Shown here piece after piece: positions 1 through 5,795 of a stretch of 7,531 bases of DNA. The DNA is from Alphaproteobacteria bacterium. Its GTDB lineage: Bacteria > Pseudomonadota > Alphaproteobacteria > Rhizobiales > Devosiaceae. The stretch is taken from NCBI GenBank assembly GCA_013152625.1, contig JAADFY010000049.1, positions 1 through 7,531 of the forward strand, given 5' to 3'. The position numbers and the translations under genes are program-made. Position 1 is the stretch's first letter; each line of letters opens with the position of its first letter. The notes under the pieces are model-generated. The model ran no database searches. It saw only the letters and a program-made list of their open reading frames with translations, and was not told the origin of the DNA.

Positions 1-614
1 TCGGCCAGTTCAAGGCGTATATCGATCTTGCCATTCTCGAAAAGGTCGGGCTCCGCCTTTACCCCCGATGCCTGGACAAAGGCGGCCAGCCCGCGTTCAG
101 AATTGTCCTCCAGTGCCACCAGATGGACCTCCAATTCATCAAGGCGTCCCTCCAGCCGGTCACCGAACAGGGGCTTGCGCCATTCAAGTGTGCTGGCGAC
201 CATGGAAATTCGGGCAATCGCCAGCTCATCGGGCAGCAATCCGGAAAACCGGGCGCTGAGTTGCAGTGAACTGAACGTAAATTGTTCCCGACTACCACTG
301 AACGCATCGGAAACGCTGATTGGTGCGTCGACAAAGGCCAGAATATGGGTGGGCCGATAAACCAGTGCCGTGGCCTTGATTTGCGGGCTGGTAACGGAGA
401 TATCCCCCGAAACGATAACCGCGCCGGTGCATGTCACATCAAACCGGAACGGATAACCGTCAATAGCGAGCCCGGCGCAATTCAACTGCACCTCATCGGA
501 CCCGCTGGCCCGTTCAATTTCGCCGCGCACCTGGCCGGCCAGGAAATACCATCCCCCCGTCCACACAGCTACAAAACCGAGCACGGCTGCGCCAAGCCAC
601 ATAAATTTGTTCAT
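1..614 (-). CDS. DUF2125 family protein, partial (N-terminal 204 codons)
   Basis: The reading frame starts with ATG at 614 and stays open to the left edge, so the C-terminus is missing. The protein begins MNKFMWLGAAVLG. A hydrophobic segment at about residues 5-25 should be a signal anchor or uncleaved signal peptide, which puts the rest in the periplasm. The stretch after it holds Cys46, the motif GYPFR (residues 53-57) and Cys62. This Cys-GYPFR-Cys block is what I recognise as the hallmark of the alphaproteobacterial DUF2125 family. The remainder reads as alternating beta strands (for example residues 60-100), as expected of a beta-rich envelope protein. Family members are about 330 residues from memory, so roughly a third is cut off. 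An AGGA sequence lies 8 bases before the ATG. The biochemical role of the family is not known to me. It is divergent from chaC, a pairing I recall from other alphaproteobacteria. Confidence 0.85.
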   Translation of the reverse strand, partial: MNKFMWLGAAVLGFVAVWTGGWYFLAGQVRGEIERASGSDEVQLNCAGLAIDGYPFRFDVTCTGAVIVSGDISVTSPQIKATALVYRPTHILAFVDAPISVSDAFSGSREQFTFSSLQLSARFSGLLPDELAIARISMVASTLEWRKPLFGDRLEGRLDELEVHLVALEDNSERGLAAFVQASGVKAEPDLFENGKIDIRLELA

Positions 615-657
615 GGAGATGATCCTGTTTGTGCTGTATTTTCATTGCCGGTCCAGC

Positions 658-686
658 GGCCACCCTCTTCCGCCAAACCGGTGGCC
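658..686. repeat. Inverted repeat in the DUF2125/chaC divergent spacer
   Basis: A perfect 7-base inverted repeat, GGCCACC at 658-664 and GGTGGCC at 680-686, is separated by 15 bases. A second, partly overlapping pair, CCGGT at 648-652 and ACCGG at 677-681, could form instead. Neither arm is followed by a T-run on either strand, so this is not a typical intrinsic terminator. It may be an operator or RNA hairpin for one of the two divergent genes, or chance in GC-rich DNA. I found no convincing sigma70 promoter in the rest of the 615-803 spacer. Confidence 0.35.
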
Positions 687-803
687 AAATCAAGTCAGAC
701 CGCCAAAACATATTGCCCGAAGCCCGGTATTGGGCCAGAAACATCCCGTGGAAACACAGCACCTGTCCTCACCCATATCTGCGGGAACCGAGTTAGCCAG
801 ACC

Positions 804-1331
804 ATGACAAGCAAATGGGTTTTTGCCTATGGGTCCCTGATCTGGCGCCCCGGTTTCCAGTATCTCGAACGTCGCCCGGCGCTGTTGCGCGGCGCCCACC
901 GGAAATTGTGCATCTATAGTTTTGAATATCGCGGTACGCCAGATCGCCCCGGCCTTGTTCTTGGTCTTGAACGTGGCGGGTCCTGCCGAGGAGTTGCTTT
1001 TCGGGTAGCGGCGCAAAACTGGGGAAAAGTTCATGCCTATCTGCAAGAACGCGAATTGCTCAACGGGGTTTATCTGGAGGTCTGTCGGCCCATTGAGCTT
1101 GATGATGGGGTCCGGGTGCCGGCGCTGGCCTATGTGGCCCGGCGCGGCCACAAACAATATGCCGGTGCCCTGCCCGCCAGCGAGCAGTTGCGGCTGGTGC
1201 GCCAGGGACACGGGCGCATGGGTGCCAATTCAGACTATATTATCAACACCGCCAATCACTTGTCCAAGATCGGTCTGCCCGATGGGAAACTCGACTGGCT
1301 GGCCGGCGAACTGGCTCCCAAAAAGCCCTAA
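804..1331 (+). CDS. chaC: Gamma-glutamylcyclotransferase, ChaC type
   Basis: This 175-residue protein belongs to the ChaC family, cytosolic enzymes that cleave glutathione to 5-oxoproline and Cys-Gly. The sequence shows the substrate-binding loop YGSL at residues 9-12 within VFAYGSLIWRPGF, the downstream block GAHRKLCIYSFEYRGT (about 30-45), which resembles the R-x-F/Y-x3-S-x-x-x-R-G-T region of the family, and QERELLNGVY (81-90). In that last block Glu84 aligns with the catalytic acid found in the family's 'REx-x-x-GGY' motif. The length is typical. The frame is open far upstream, to 282, but the only start just before the conserved N-terminus is ATG 804. There is no GTG or TTG nearby and no good Shine-Dalgarno sequence, so translation initiation may be weak. 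Family identity is strong. Glutathione specificity is inferred from family membership. Confidence 0.9.
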   Translation: MTSKWVFAYGSLIWRPGFQYLERRPALLRGAHRKLCIYSFEYRGTPDRPGLVLGLERGGSCRGVAFRVAAQNWGKVHAYLQERELLNGVYLEVCRPIELDDGVRVPALAYVARRGHKQYAGALPASEQLRLVRQGHGRMGANSDYIINTANHLSKIGLPDGKLDWLAGELAPKKP

Positions 1332-1393
1332 AAACCGTATTGGCCGAATTTTTCTTGCCCTGTGCGATTTACCACCCCGCCCTCACTCCAGCC

Positions 1394-1428
1394 CCGACCC
1401 TGCCGGTGTCAAGCTTGTCAGGGTCAGG
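1394..1428. repeat. Inverted repeat across the chaC/orphan-gene convergent junction
   Basis: GACCCTG at 1396-1402 pairs with CAGGGTC at 1419-1425. CC at 1394-1395 and GG at 1427-1428 extend the stem past a one-base bulge. The 16-base loop contains the palindrome CAAGCTTG. The right arm overlaps the stop codon (1424-1426) of the minus-strand gene, and the structure sits between two convergent genes, where a bidirectional terminator is expected. No T-run follows on either strand, so it does not match a standard intrinsic terminator. Confidence 0.4.
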
Positions 1429-1783
1429 CCGCCGAGCGCTTCAGCAATCGGCTGGCACCATCCAGCTCCCAAAGCGCGGTCAACCGCCCCAGGTCATCAT
1501 CCGGCATCGGCAGGCGATAGGCATGATCGGCTTTGGCCAGGGCGGACCGAAACAGGGCCCGGCTGAACGGGTCCTTGATCAGATTATCTTCCGTTCCCAC
1601 CCAAAGTGCATGCTCGTTCGCCAGATTGCAGCGCGACAACAGGTAAATCGATCCATCCACCAGCGACATGTGCGACAACGCCACCGGCGCCAGCAAATAG
1701 TGCCGTCCCGAATGACCGACCCACTCCTCGGCAATCCCGGTACCGCTTACATCAAAGTCGTGCAGGTTCACATGCCGCGTCAC
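1424..1783 (-). CDS. Small protein of unknown function (119 aa)
   Basis: I do not recognise this protein. With the GTG start at 1783 it reads MTRHVNLHDFDVSGTG and has 119 residues. It shows no signal peptide, membrane segment or cysteine pair; the only cysteine is Cys52. The centre, about residues 28-66, looks beta-rich (HYLLAPVALSHM, SIYLLSR, ALWVGTED). Residues 68-92 look helical and are followed by an acidic PDDD turn (94-97), and the C-terminus is basic (RLLKRSA). A longer reading from TTG 1840 is unlikely, because that TTG lies inside the -10 box of the promoter at 1840-1868. GAAGGA at 1797-1792 is 8 bases before the GTG, and 5 bases before an alternative TTG at 1786. The gene has its own promoter, converges on chaC and stands 148 bases beyond the plsC stop, so it is probably its own transcription unit. 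A soluble cytoplasmic protein is the safest description. Confidence 0.7.
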   Translation of the reverse strand: MTRHVNLHDFDVSGTGIAEEWVGHSGRHYLLAPVALSHMSLVDGSIYLLSRCNLANEHALWVGTEDNLIKDPFSRALFRSALAKADHAYRLPMPDDDLGRLTALWELDGASRLLKRSAA

Positions 1784-1791
1784 CAAACAGT

Positions 1792-1797
1792 TCCTTC
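1792..1797 (-). promoter_or_regulatory. Ribosome binding site for the 119-aa gene
   Basis: GAAGGA on the minus strand lies 8 bases before GTG 1783. It lies downstream of the predicted transcription start, which supports GTG 1783 over the upstream TTG 1840. The in-frame TTG at 1786 is also within reach. Confidence 0.55.
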
Positions 1798-1839
1798 GCG
1801 CTTGCAGGGCCTTATGTGGGCGATGAATACTAAAGAACA

Positions 1840-1868
1840 AACATAGAACAAACTTGTATCGAAGTCAA
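1840..1868 (-). promoter_or_regulatory. Sigma70-type promoter for the 119-aa gene
   Basis: On the minus strand the -35 box TTGACT (1868-1863) is followed by exactly 17 bases and then the -10 box TATGTT (1845-1840). Five of six -35 positions and four of six -10 positions match the consensus. Transcription should start near 1833, giving a leader of about 50 bases before GTG 1783. An AT-only run (1889-1897) lies some 20 bases upstream of the -35 box. This is the best promoter match I found in the window. Confidence 0.6.
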
Positions 1869-1931
1869 CCGAAAATCACCGCCGCACCTATATATATGCG
1901 AGACGCCGAACCAAACGTCAATATGTTGTGT

Positions 1932-2726
1932 TTAGCGGCTGGCCCGGGCGGCGTCGATGGCCTGGCGCAACTGCGGCGAAATCGGCCGTGCAAGGCCCCG
2001 GTCAACCTCGTCCAGAATCATCGAGGTGGTTTCCCGTTCGATGGTCTCGCTCAGTTTTTGCTGAAATTGTTCTCTGTTCAGGCCCGGCTCGATGGGTGCC
2101 ATAATGTGTGCCCGTGCCACCCCGGGCCACAAAATCAGCGATCTTCGGCTCCAGAACAAGCCCGAATTTAAGGCCACCGGCACCACTGTTACATCGCCCA
2201 GACCGGCGTATATACGCGCCGTTCCCCATTTGTAGGCCGGCGGGGCCAGGGGGAGTTTCCGGGTCCCCTCCGGGTAAATGACCACCTGGCGACCCTCGCC
2301 GATCGCTTTTTTAACCCCCGAAATCAACTGTTTGATGGTATCGCCGCCGGCTTTCCGGTCAACAGATATGGCACCGAAACTTCTGGCCGCCCAGCCAAAA
2401 AACGGGATATCGAGCAGCTCCTTTTTAGCGATGAACGCCGGTTTTGGCGTGTGCTGCAACAGGGCAAATATATCCCAGTCCGACTGATGTTTGGCCGCAA
2501 TGACAAACCCGCCCCCGGGCAGATTTTCAGCCCCCGTTACCTCCGTTCGCAGGCCGACCACAAACCGCAGCAAAAACAGCGTGCCCCCATACCACAACCG
2601 CACGCCCTGCCACCCGACCCCGGGCAGTCCCACCATCGACAGAACCCCCAGCACGATGGCCAGAACGCTGGTCAGTGCGAAAAAAAATACATAGAAAACA
2701 ATTGACCGGACGGCTTGCAGGACCAA
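1932..2726 (-). CDS. plsC: 1-acyl-sn-glycerol-3-phosphate acyltransferase (lysophosphatidic acid acyltransferase)
   Basis: This 264-residue membrane enzyme transfers an acyl chain to the sn-2 position of lysophosphatidic acid to make phosphatidic acid, the precursor of membrane phospholipids. All four acyltransferase motifs are visible: the catalytic H-x4-D as HQSDWD (His80, Asp85), the acceptor-binding region AKKELLDIPFFGW (about 100-112) followed by GAISVDR (118-124), YPEGTR at 151-156, and the VVPVALNSG block (181-189). One or two hydrophobic helices near residues 7-33 anchor it in the inner membrane. The start is TTG 2726: there is no in-frame ATG before the conserved part, and GAAGGGG lies 6 bases upstream. 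The gene begins 27 bases after the ftsX stop and is probably the last gene of the ftsE-ftsX-plsC operon. Other PlsC-like acyltransferases (for example ornithine-lipid OlsA) share these motifs, so the exact acceptor is inferred. Confidence 0.9.
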   Translation of the reverse strand: MVLQAVRSIVFYVFFFALTSVLAIVLGVLSMVGLPGVGWQGVRLWYGGTLFLLRFVVGLRTEVTGAENLPGGGFVIAAKHQSDWDIFALLQHTPKPAFIAKKELLDIPFFGWAARSFGAISVDRKAGGDTIKQLISGVKKAIGEGRQVVIYPEGTRKLPLAPPAYKWGTARIYAGLGDVTVVPVALNSGLFWSRRSLILWPGVARAHIMAPIEPGLNREQFQQKLSETIERETTSMILDEVDRGLARPISPQLRQAIDAARASR

Positions 2727-2732
2727 CCTTTT

Positions 2733-2739
2733 CCCCTTC
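2733..2739 (-). promoter_or_regulatory. Ribosome binding site fixing the TTG start of plsC
   Basis: GAAGGGG on the minus strand, 6 bases before TTG 2726, lies in the 27-base gap after the ftsX stop. It is the only strong Shine-Dalgarno match there and decides for the TTG start. Confidence 0.6.
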
Positions 2740-2753
2740 GCTTTTCTTGTTGC

Positions 2754-3686
2754 TTAAACCGATATGCGATTAAGAAACCGGTGCACGGTCACCCGCGAGG
2801 TCAGACCGGTCAGCCCGGCGATAACCAATACCACCGCCACCAGACCGAACAACCCGTAAAGCCCGGGCAGGAACTGACCGAAAAATACCGAAATCTGGGT
2901 CGCGTTTTGAACCGGCAGCACCGAACCGGTGATAAAACCGGCGGTAAAAAAGAACACCAGTGCCGCGCCGCCACCCAGGATCCCGCCCTGCAGTCCAATG
3001 GCCAGAAACCGGCTTTGAAACTCGCCGGCAATGAACCGGTTCGAGGCGCCGATGAAATGGAGCACATCGACAATCTCACGATTGGACGCCATGGTTCCAA
3101 GGGTGGAAAAGATCACTGCCAGAACCGTCGCCGCAACAATGAGGGCGAACACCAATAAACCCGACACCACAATGGTTCCCGCCATGGAGTTAAGCTGGGT
3201 GCGCCACAGATCATGGGTATCCAGCGACGCACCGGGCACCGCATTGGTCAAATTGATGGCCAGCTGATCGATGTCAGCGCCTTTTGGATCGCTTAAATTC
3301 ACCACGATCAGGCGCGGAATGGACAGCGCCGACAGATCAAACCCGGTGCCAAACCACGGTTCGAGCAGCGCCTGACCCTCTGCTTCGCTCAAGACCCGGG
3401 TGCTGGCCACCCCCGGCGTGGCCTCTGCCAGCGCCACCGCGGAACGTAAATTCGACGCCATGACCTCTCCCGGGCGGGCCATGATCTGGATGGTGACCTG
3501 ACGCCCGATGTCCGCCGACCAGCCCACTGCCGATTGCTGAACCAGCAGCACCGCCCCCAGGGTGACCGAAGACAAAAACGTCATGATCGCGATCAAGAAC
3601 ATCAAGGTGCGCCCGGTCACCAGCCGCTCCGGTACGATGGCAAATCCCCGTTTGGCCGGACGTAACCTGATTTTTGTATCAGCCAT
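2754..3686 (-). CDS. ftsX: Cell division protein FtsX (ABC transporter permease-like subunit)
   Basis: FtsX is the membrane partner of FtsE. The complex uses ATP at the septum to control peptidoglycan hydrolases rather than to move a solute. From ATG 3686 the protein has 310 residues, the family's usual size. The topology fits: a basic cytoplasmic N-terminus, helix 1 at about 27-50, a periplasmic domain at about 51-169, helix 2 at 170-195, helix 3 at 225-250 and helix 4 at 272-296. The conserved coupling region between helices 2 and 3 reads TMASNREIVDVLHFIGASNRFIA (198-220), the typical FtsX 'R-x-E-I-x-x-L-x-x-x-G-A' pattern. A TTG 30 bases further upstream is in frame, but ATG 3686 makes the usual short overlap (8 bases, ATGGCTGA) with the ftsE stop. 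No clear Shine-Dalgarno sequence is present, so translation is probably coupled to ftsE. In other bacteria the periplasmic domain recruits hydrolase activators such as EnvC. The partner here is not visible. Confidence 0.93.
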   Translation of the reverse strand: MADTKIRLRPAKRGFAIVPERLVTGRTLMFLIAIMTFLSSVTLGAVLLVQQSAVGWSADIGRQVTIQIMARPGEVMASNLRSAVALAEATPGVASTRVLSEAEGQALLEPWFGTGFDLSALSIPRLIVVNLSDPKGADIDQLAINLTNAVPGASLDTHDLWRTQLNSMAGTIVVSGLLVFALIVAATVLAVIFSTLGTMASNREIVDVLHFIGASNRFIAGEFQSRFLAIGLQGGILGGGAALVFFFTAGFITGSVLPVQNATQISVFFGQFLPGLYGLFGLVAVVLVIAGLTGLTSRVTVHRFLNRISV

Positions 3687-4338
3687 TGATCGAAAAACCG
3701 TCCTTGGTGAGTTCAAGCCGCGGAAAATCGAACCGTTTGAGAAAATCCCGTGCGTGTGTGGCCAGCACGATGGTGGTGCCCATGCGGTTCAACTCGACAA
3801 ACAAATGCAGCAGCCGCTGGGACAGGTCCGGATCCACATTGCCGGTGGGTTCATCGGCGAGCAGGAGTTCGGGCTTGGCAATCACGGCCCGGGCAATGGC
3901 GGCGCGCTGCTTCTCACCCCCCGACAAAAGGGCAGGATTAACCGCCATCCGGTCCCCCAGCCCGACCCATTCCAGCAACTCCTCCACATTGGCCCGATAA
4001 GCGCTTTCCGGCTCGCCGCGCACCCGCAGCGGCAAGGCGACATTCTCAAATGTGGTTAAGTGATCGAGCAGGCGAAATTCCTGAAAAACAATGCCGATCC
4101 GGCGCCGAAGCCGAAGCCGTTTTTCCTGATCGAGCACACTGACATCTTCGCCAAACATGTGGATCGTGCCCCTTGTGGGACTTAGCGACAACAACAACAG
4201 CCGCAACAAGGTGGTCTTGCCCGCCCCCGATGCGCCGGTCAGGAAGTGAAAACTCCCCGGTGAAATAGCAAATGTCAGGTCGCGCAGCACTTCAGGGCCA
4301 CGGCCGTAGCGCAAACCAACCTCGTTGAATTCAATCAA
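3679..4338 (-). CDS. ftsE: Cell division ATP-binding protein FtsE
   Basis: FtsE is the cytoplasmic ATPase of the FtsEX complex, which links the Z-ring to septal cell-wall hydrolysis. The 219-residue protein is a full ABC nucleotide-binding domain: Walker A GASGAGKTT (35-43), Q-loop Gln86 in IVFQEFRLL, signature LSGGEKQ (138-144), Walker B LLLADEPTGNVD (158-169) with catalytic Glu163, and switch His195 in LATHARD. The F-Q-E/D-F-R-L-L segment and N-V-D after Walker B are typical of FtsE rather than of LolD or MacB. The start appears to be TTG 4338, since MIEFNEVGLRYG matches the usual FtsE beginning and GGAGAG lies 6 bases upstream. There is no ATG at this point. It is the first gene of a minus-strand operon with ftsX and probably plsC. 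The divergent spacer 4339-4502 should hold its promoter, which I could not assign convincingly. Confidence 0.94.
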   Translation of the reverse strand: MIEFNEVGLRYGRGPEVLRDLTFAISPGSFHFLTGASGAGKTTLLRLLLLSLSPTRGTIHMFGEDVSVLDQEKRLRLRRRIGIVFQEFRLLDHLTTFENVALPLRVRGEPESAYRANVEELLEWVGLGDRMAVNPALLSGGEKQRAAIARAVIAKPELLLADEPTGNVDPDLSQRLLHLFVELNRMGTTIVLATHARDFLKRFDFPRLELTKDGFSING

Positions 4339-4344
4339 TGACGG

Positions 4345-4350
4345 CTCTCC
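4345..4350 (-). promoter_or_regulatory. Ribosome binding site fixing the TTG start of ftsE
   Basis: GGAGAG on the minus strand is 6 bases before TTG 4338. No ATG or GTG is available at a comparable position, so this site supports a TTG start. Confidence 0.6.
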
Positions 4351-4502
4351 GAATCACCCAGTCAAGCCGACAGTACAGCCCGAGCGACCATTTGCGCACC
4401 AACTGGGGCGGTTTTGCGGACACCATTTTGGGAGTGTTAACAGAATTGAGGCAAGAATTACCGGCAACGCCCAAAATTTAATGGCCCCAGGCCCCGGCAC
4501 CC

Positions 4503-5369
4503 ATGATCATTAGCTGCCCACATTGCCACACGCGCTACGAGGTCGCCGCCAAAGCGATCGGGGATCGTGGCCGTTCGGTCCAGTGTGCCAGTTGCACTCG
4601 ATCCTGGCATGCCACGCCGGGGTCACCACTGGACCACGGGGCCCCGAACCCGGCGCCGGATGGCCCCTCGGGCGCCGCCGGCACCGGCGACGTGCCGGTC
4701 AGCGCGGAACAAGAAGTGGCCCTGGACAGGGAAATGGCCAATGCCGACGCTGCAGGACGCACCAAAACCCAGGCAGATGCTGCTCAGGGCGAAAAGAGCA
4801 AAAAACGCCCCGTAAAGCCAAAATCAGCCCAGGCCCGCTTTATTGAACGCCGCAGCCGCGAAATATTTGATTCCATGCCCATGGCCCGGGTCAAGCGGCT
4901 GGGGAGCGCTCTGTTTCTGGTTGCGGTCATAGTGGTCATCGGCACCGCCCTGCTTGGCCGCAACATGGTGGTCGCCGCGTTTCCCGATCTGGCCTCCCTG
5001 TACAAACTGGTCGGTATAGAAATCAACGTGGTCGGCCTTGATCTGACCGAAGTACGTACCATCAGCACCCTGCAAAACGGCAACCGGGTGCTTGTGGTGG
5101 ATGGACGTATCATCTCTACCGTCGGTCGCACGGTTGAAGTGCCCCCCATCCGCGTTTCGCTGATCGGGGCCAACGGTGCGGAAATTTACAACTGGCGGGT
5201 GCGCGCCGAGGACAGCGAGCTTGAGCCCGGAGATTCAATAACGTTCGAGACCCAGCTTGCCGCCCCGCCGCAAAACGCGGTCACGGTGCGCCTGAGTTTT
5301 GACACTATGGGATTTGCCCCAAACGACAATGGCGGATCACCGATAAAAAAATCTGTTCTGGAGGAATAA
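4503..5369 (+). CDS. Membrane-anchored zinc-ribbon protein (MJ0042/DUF3426-like)
   Basis: This 288-residue protein starts with a zinc ribbon. C5-P-H-C8 and C28-A-S-C31 form the two Cys-x2-Cys knuckles of the MJ0042 motif (M-I-I-S-C-P-x-C-x-T-R-Y). A Pro/Ala/Gly-rich, then charged linker follows (about 38-130). One transmembrane helix lies at about 134-152 (LGSALFLVAVIVVIGTALL). The C-terminal part (about 165-268) is beta-rich and resembles DUF3426 domains, including GRIISTVGRTVEVPPIRVSL and a late LEPGDSITFETQL segment. The positive charge before the helix predicts a cytoplasmic zinc ribbon and a periplasmic beta domain. ATG 4503 is the first codon of the conserved motif. It is divergent from ftsE, and its stop is immediately followed by the start of the CpdR-like gene, so the two are probably made together. 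The family has no established biochemical function that I know of. Confidence 0.88.
   Translation: MIISCPHCHTRYEVAAKAIGDRGRSVQCASCTRSWHATPGSPLDHGAPNPAPDGPSGAAGTGDVPVSAEQEVALDREMANADAAGRTKTQADAAQGEKSKKRPVKPKSAQARFIERRSREIFDSMPMARVKRLGSALFLVAVIVVIGTALLGRNMVVAAFPDLASLYKLVGIEINVVGLDLTEVRTISTLQNGNRVLVVDGRIISTVGRTVEVPPIRVSLIGANGAEIYNWRVRAEDSELEPGDSITFETQLAAPPQNAVTVRLSFDTMGFAPNDNGGSPIKKSVLEE
5360..5364 (+). promoter_or_regulatory. Ribosome binding site for the CpdR-like gene, inside the upstream gene
   Basis: GGAGG lies within the last codons of the zinc-ribbon gene, 5 bases before ATG 5370 and 8 before the second ATG at 5373. Either ATG could be used. The arrangement indicates translational coupling. 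Confidence 0.6.
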
Positions 5370-5795
5370 ATGATGGCGCGGATATTGTTGGCCGAGGATG
5401 ATACCAGCGTTCGGCGATTTGTTGCCCGGGCCCTGCAAATCGATGGGCACGAAGTCGTTGAGGCCGAAGATGGCGGTCTGGCGGTGGAGGCGCTGGAGGC
5501 CGAAAACGGGAAATTTGATCTCCTGTTGTCGGACATCCAGATGCCGATCATGGACGGAATTGCCCTGGCCTTGCACACAGCGGCCCGGTTTCCACAGATG
5601 ACAATATTGTTAATGACCGGATTTGCCGACCAGCGCGAGCGCGCTCACGGTCTGGATCTTTTGGTCTACGATGTGATCGCCAAACCCTTTGAGTTGGCCA
5701 TGTTGCGCCAAAAAGTCACTGAGGCTCTGGTGGCCAGAACAAAATCCGAAACGGCTGACGCCGACTCCAAAACACCCGCCAAAAACTCTGGTTAG
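5370..5795 (+). CDS. cpdR: CpdR-like single-domain response regulator
   Basis: The protein (141 residues) is a lone receiver domain without an output domain. It has the acidic pair Glu9/Asp10-Asp11 in ILLAEDD, the phospho-acceptor Asp55 in LLLSDIQMPIMDG, Thr83 in LLMTGFADQRERA and Lys105 in IAKPFEL. The combination DIxMPxMDGIALAL with MTGxADQRERAHGLDxLxxDVxxKPF is what I associate with the CpdR group. In Caulobacter and rhizobia, unphosphorylated CpdR primes ClpXP for degradation of cell-cycle proteins, and the CckA-ChpT relay phosphorylates it. A polar, probably disordered tail of about 20 residues (122-141) follows the last helix. The start is ATG 5370 or ATG 5373, directly after the stop of the zinc-ribbon gene. 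The stop overlaps that of the convergent gene. The receiver call is certain. The cpdR name is by resemblance and context; another single-domain receiver is possible. Confidence 0.8.
   Translation: MMARILLAEDDTSVRRFVARALQIDGHEVVEAEDGGLAVEALEAENGKFDLLLSDIQMPIMDGIALALHTAARFPQMTILLMTGFADQRERAHGLDLLVYDVIAKPFELAMLRQKVTEALVARTKSETADADSKTPAKNSG

Noticed and set aside
282..803. N-terminal extension of chaC by an open frame upstream of 804
   Set aside because: It overlaps the DUF2125 gene on the other strand, has no family resemblance, and ChaC proteins begin just before the YGSL motif, matching ATG 804.
1784..1840. Start of the 119-residue gene at TTG 1840
   Set aside because: This TTG overlaps the -10 box of the best promoter in the window and would not be transcribed from it.
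1894..1925. Hairpin after the plsC stop as a terminator
   Set aside because: The six-base stem needs two G-U pairs and is followed by alternating AT rather than a T-run.
2715..3158. Plus-strand open frame within ftsX
   Set aside because: It is antisense to a clear ftsX coding region, its product is low-complexity and Gln/Arg-rich, and it matches no family I know.
4437..4455. CtrA-like site near GTTAAC in the ftsE/zinc-ribbon spacer
   Set aside because: The second TTAA half at the required 7-base spacing is missing.
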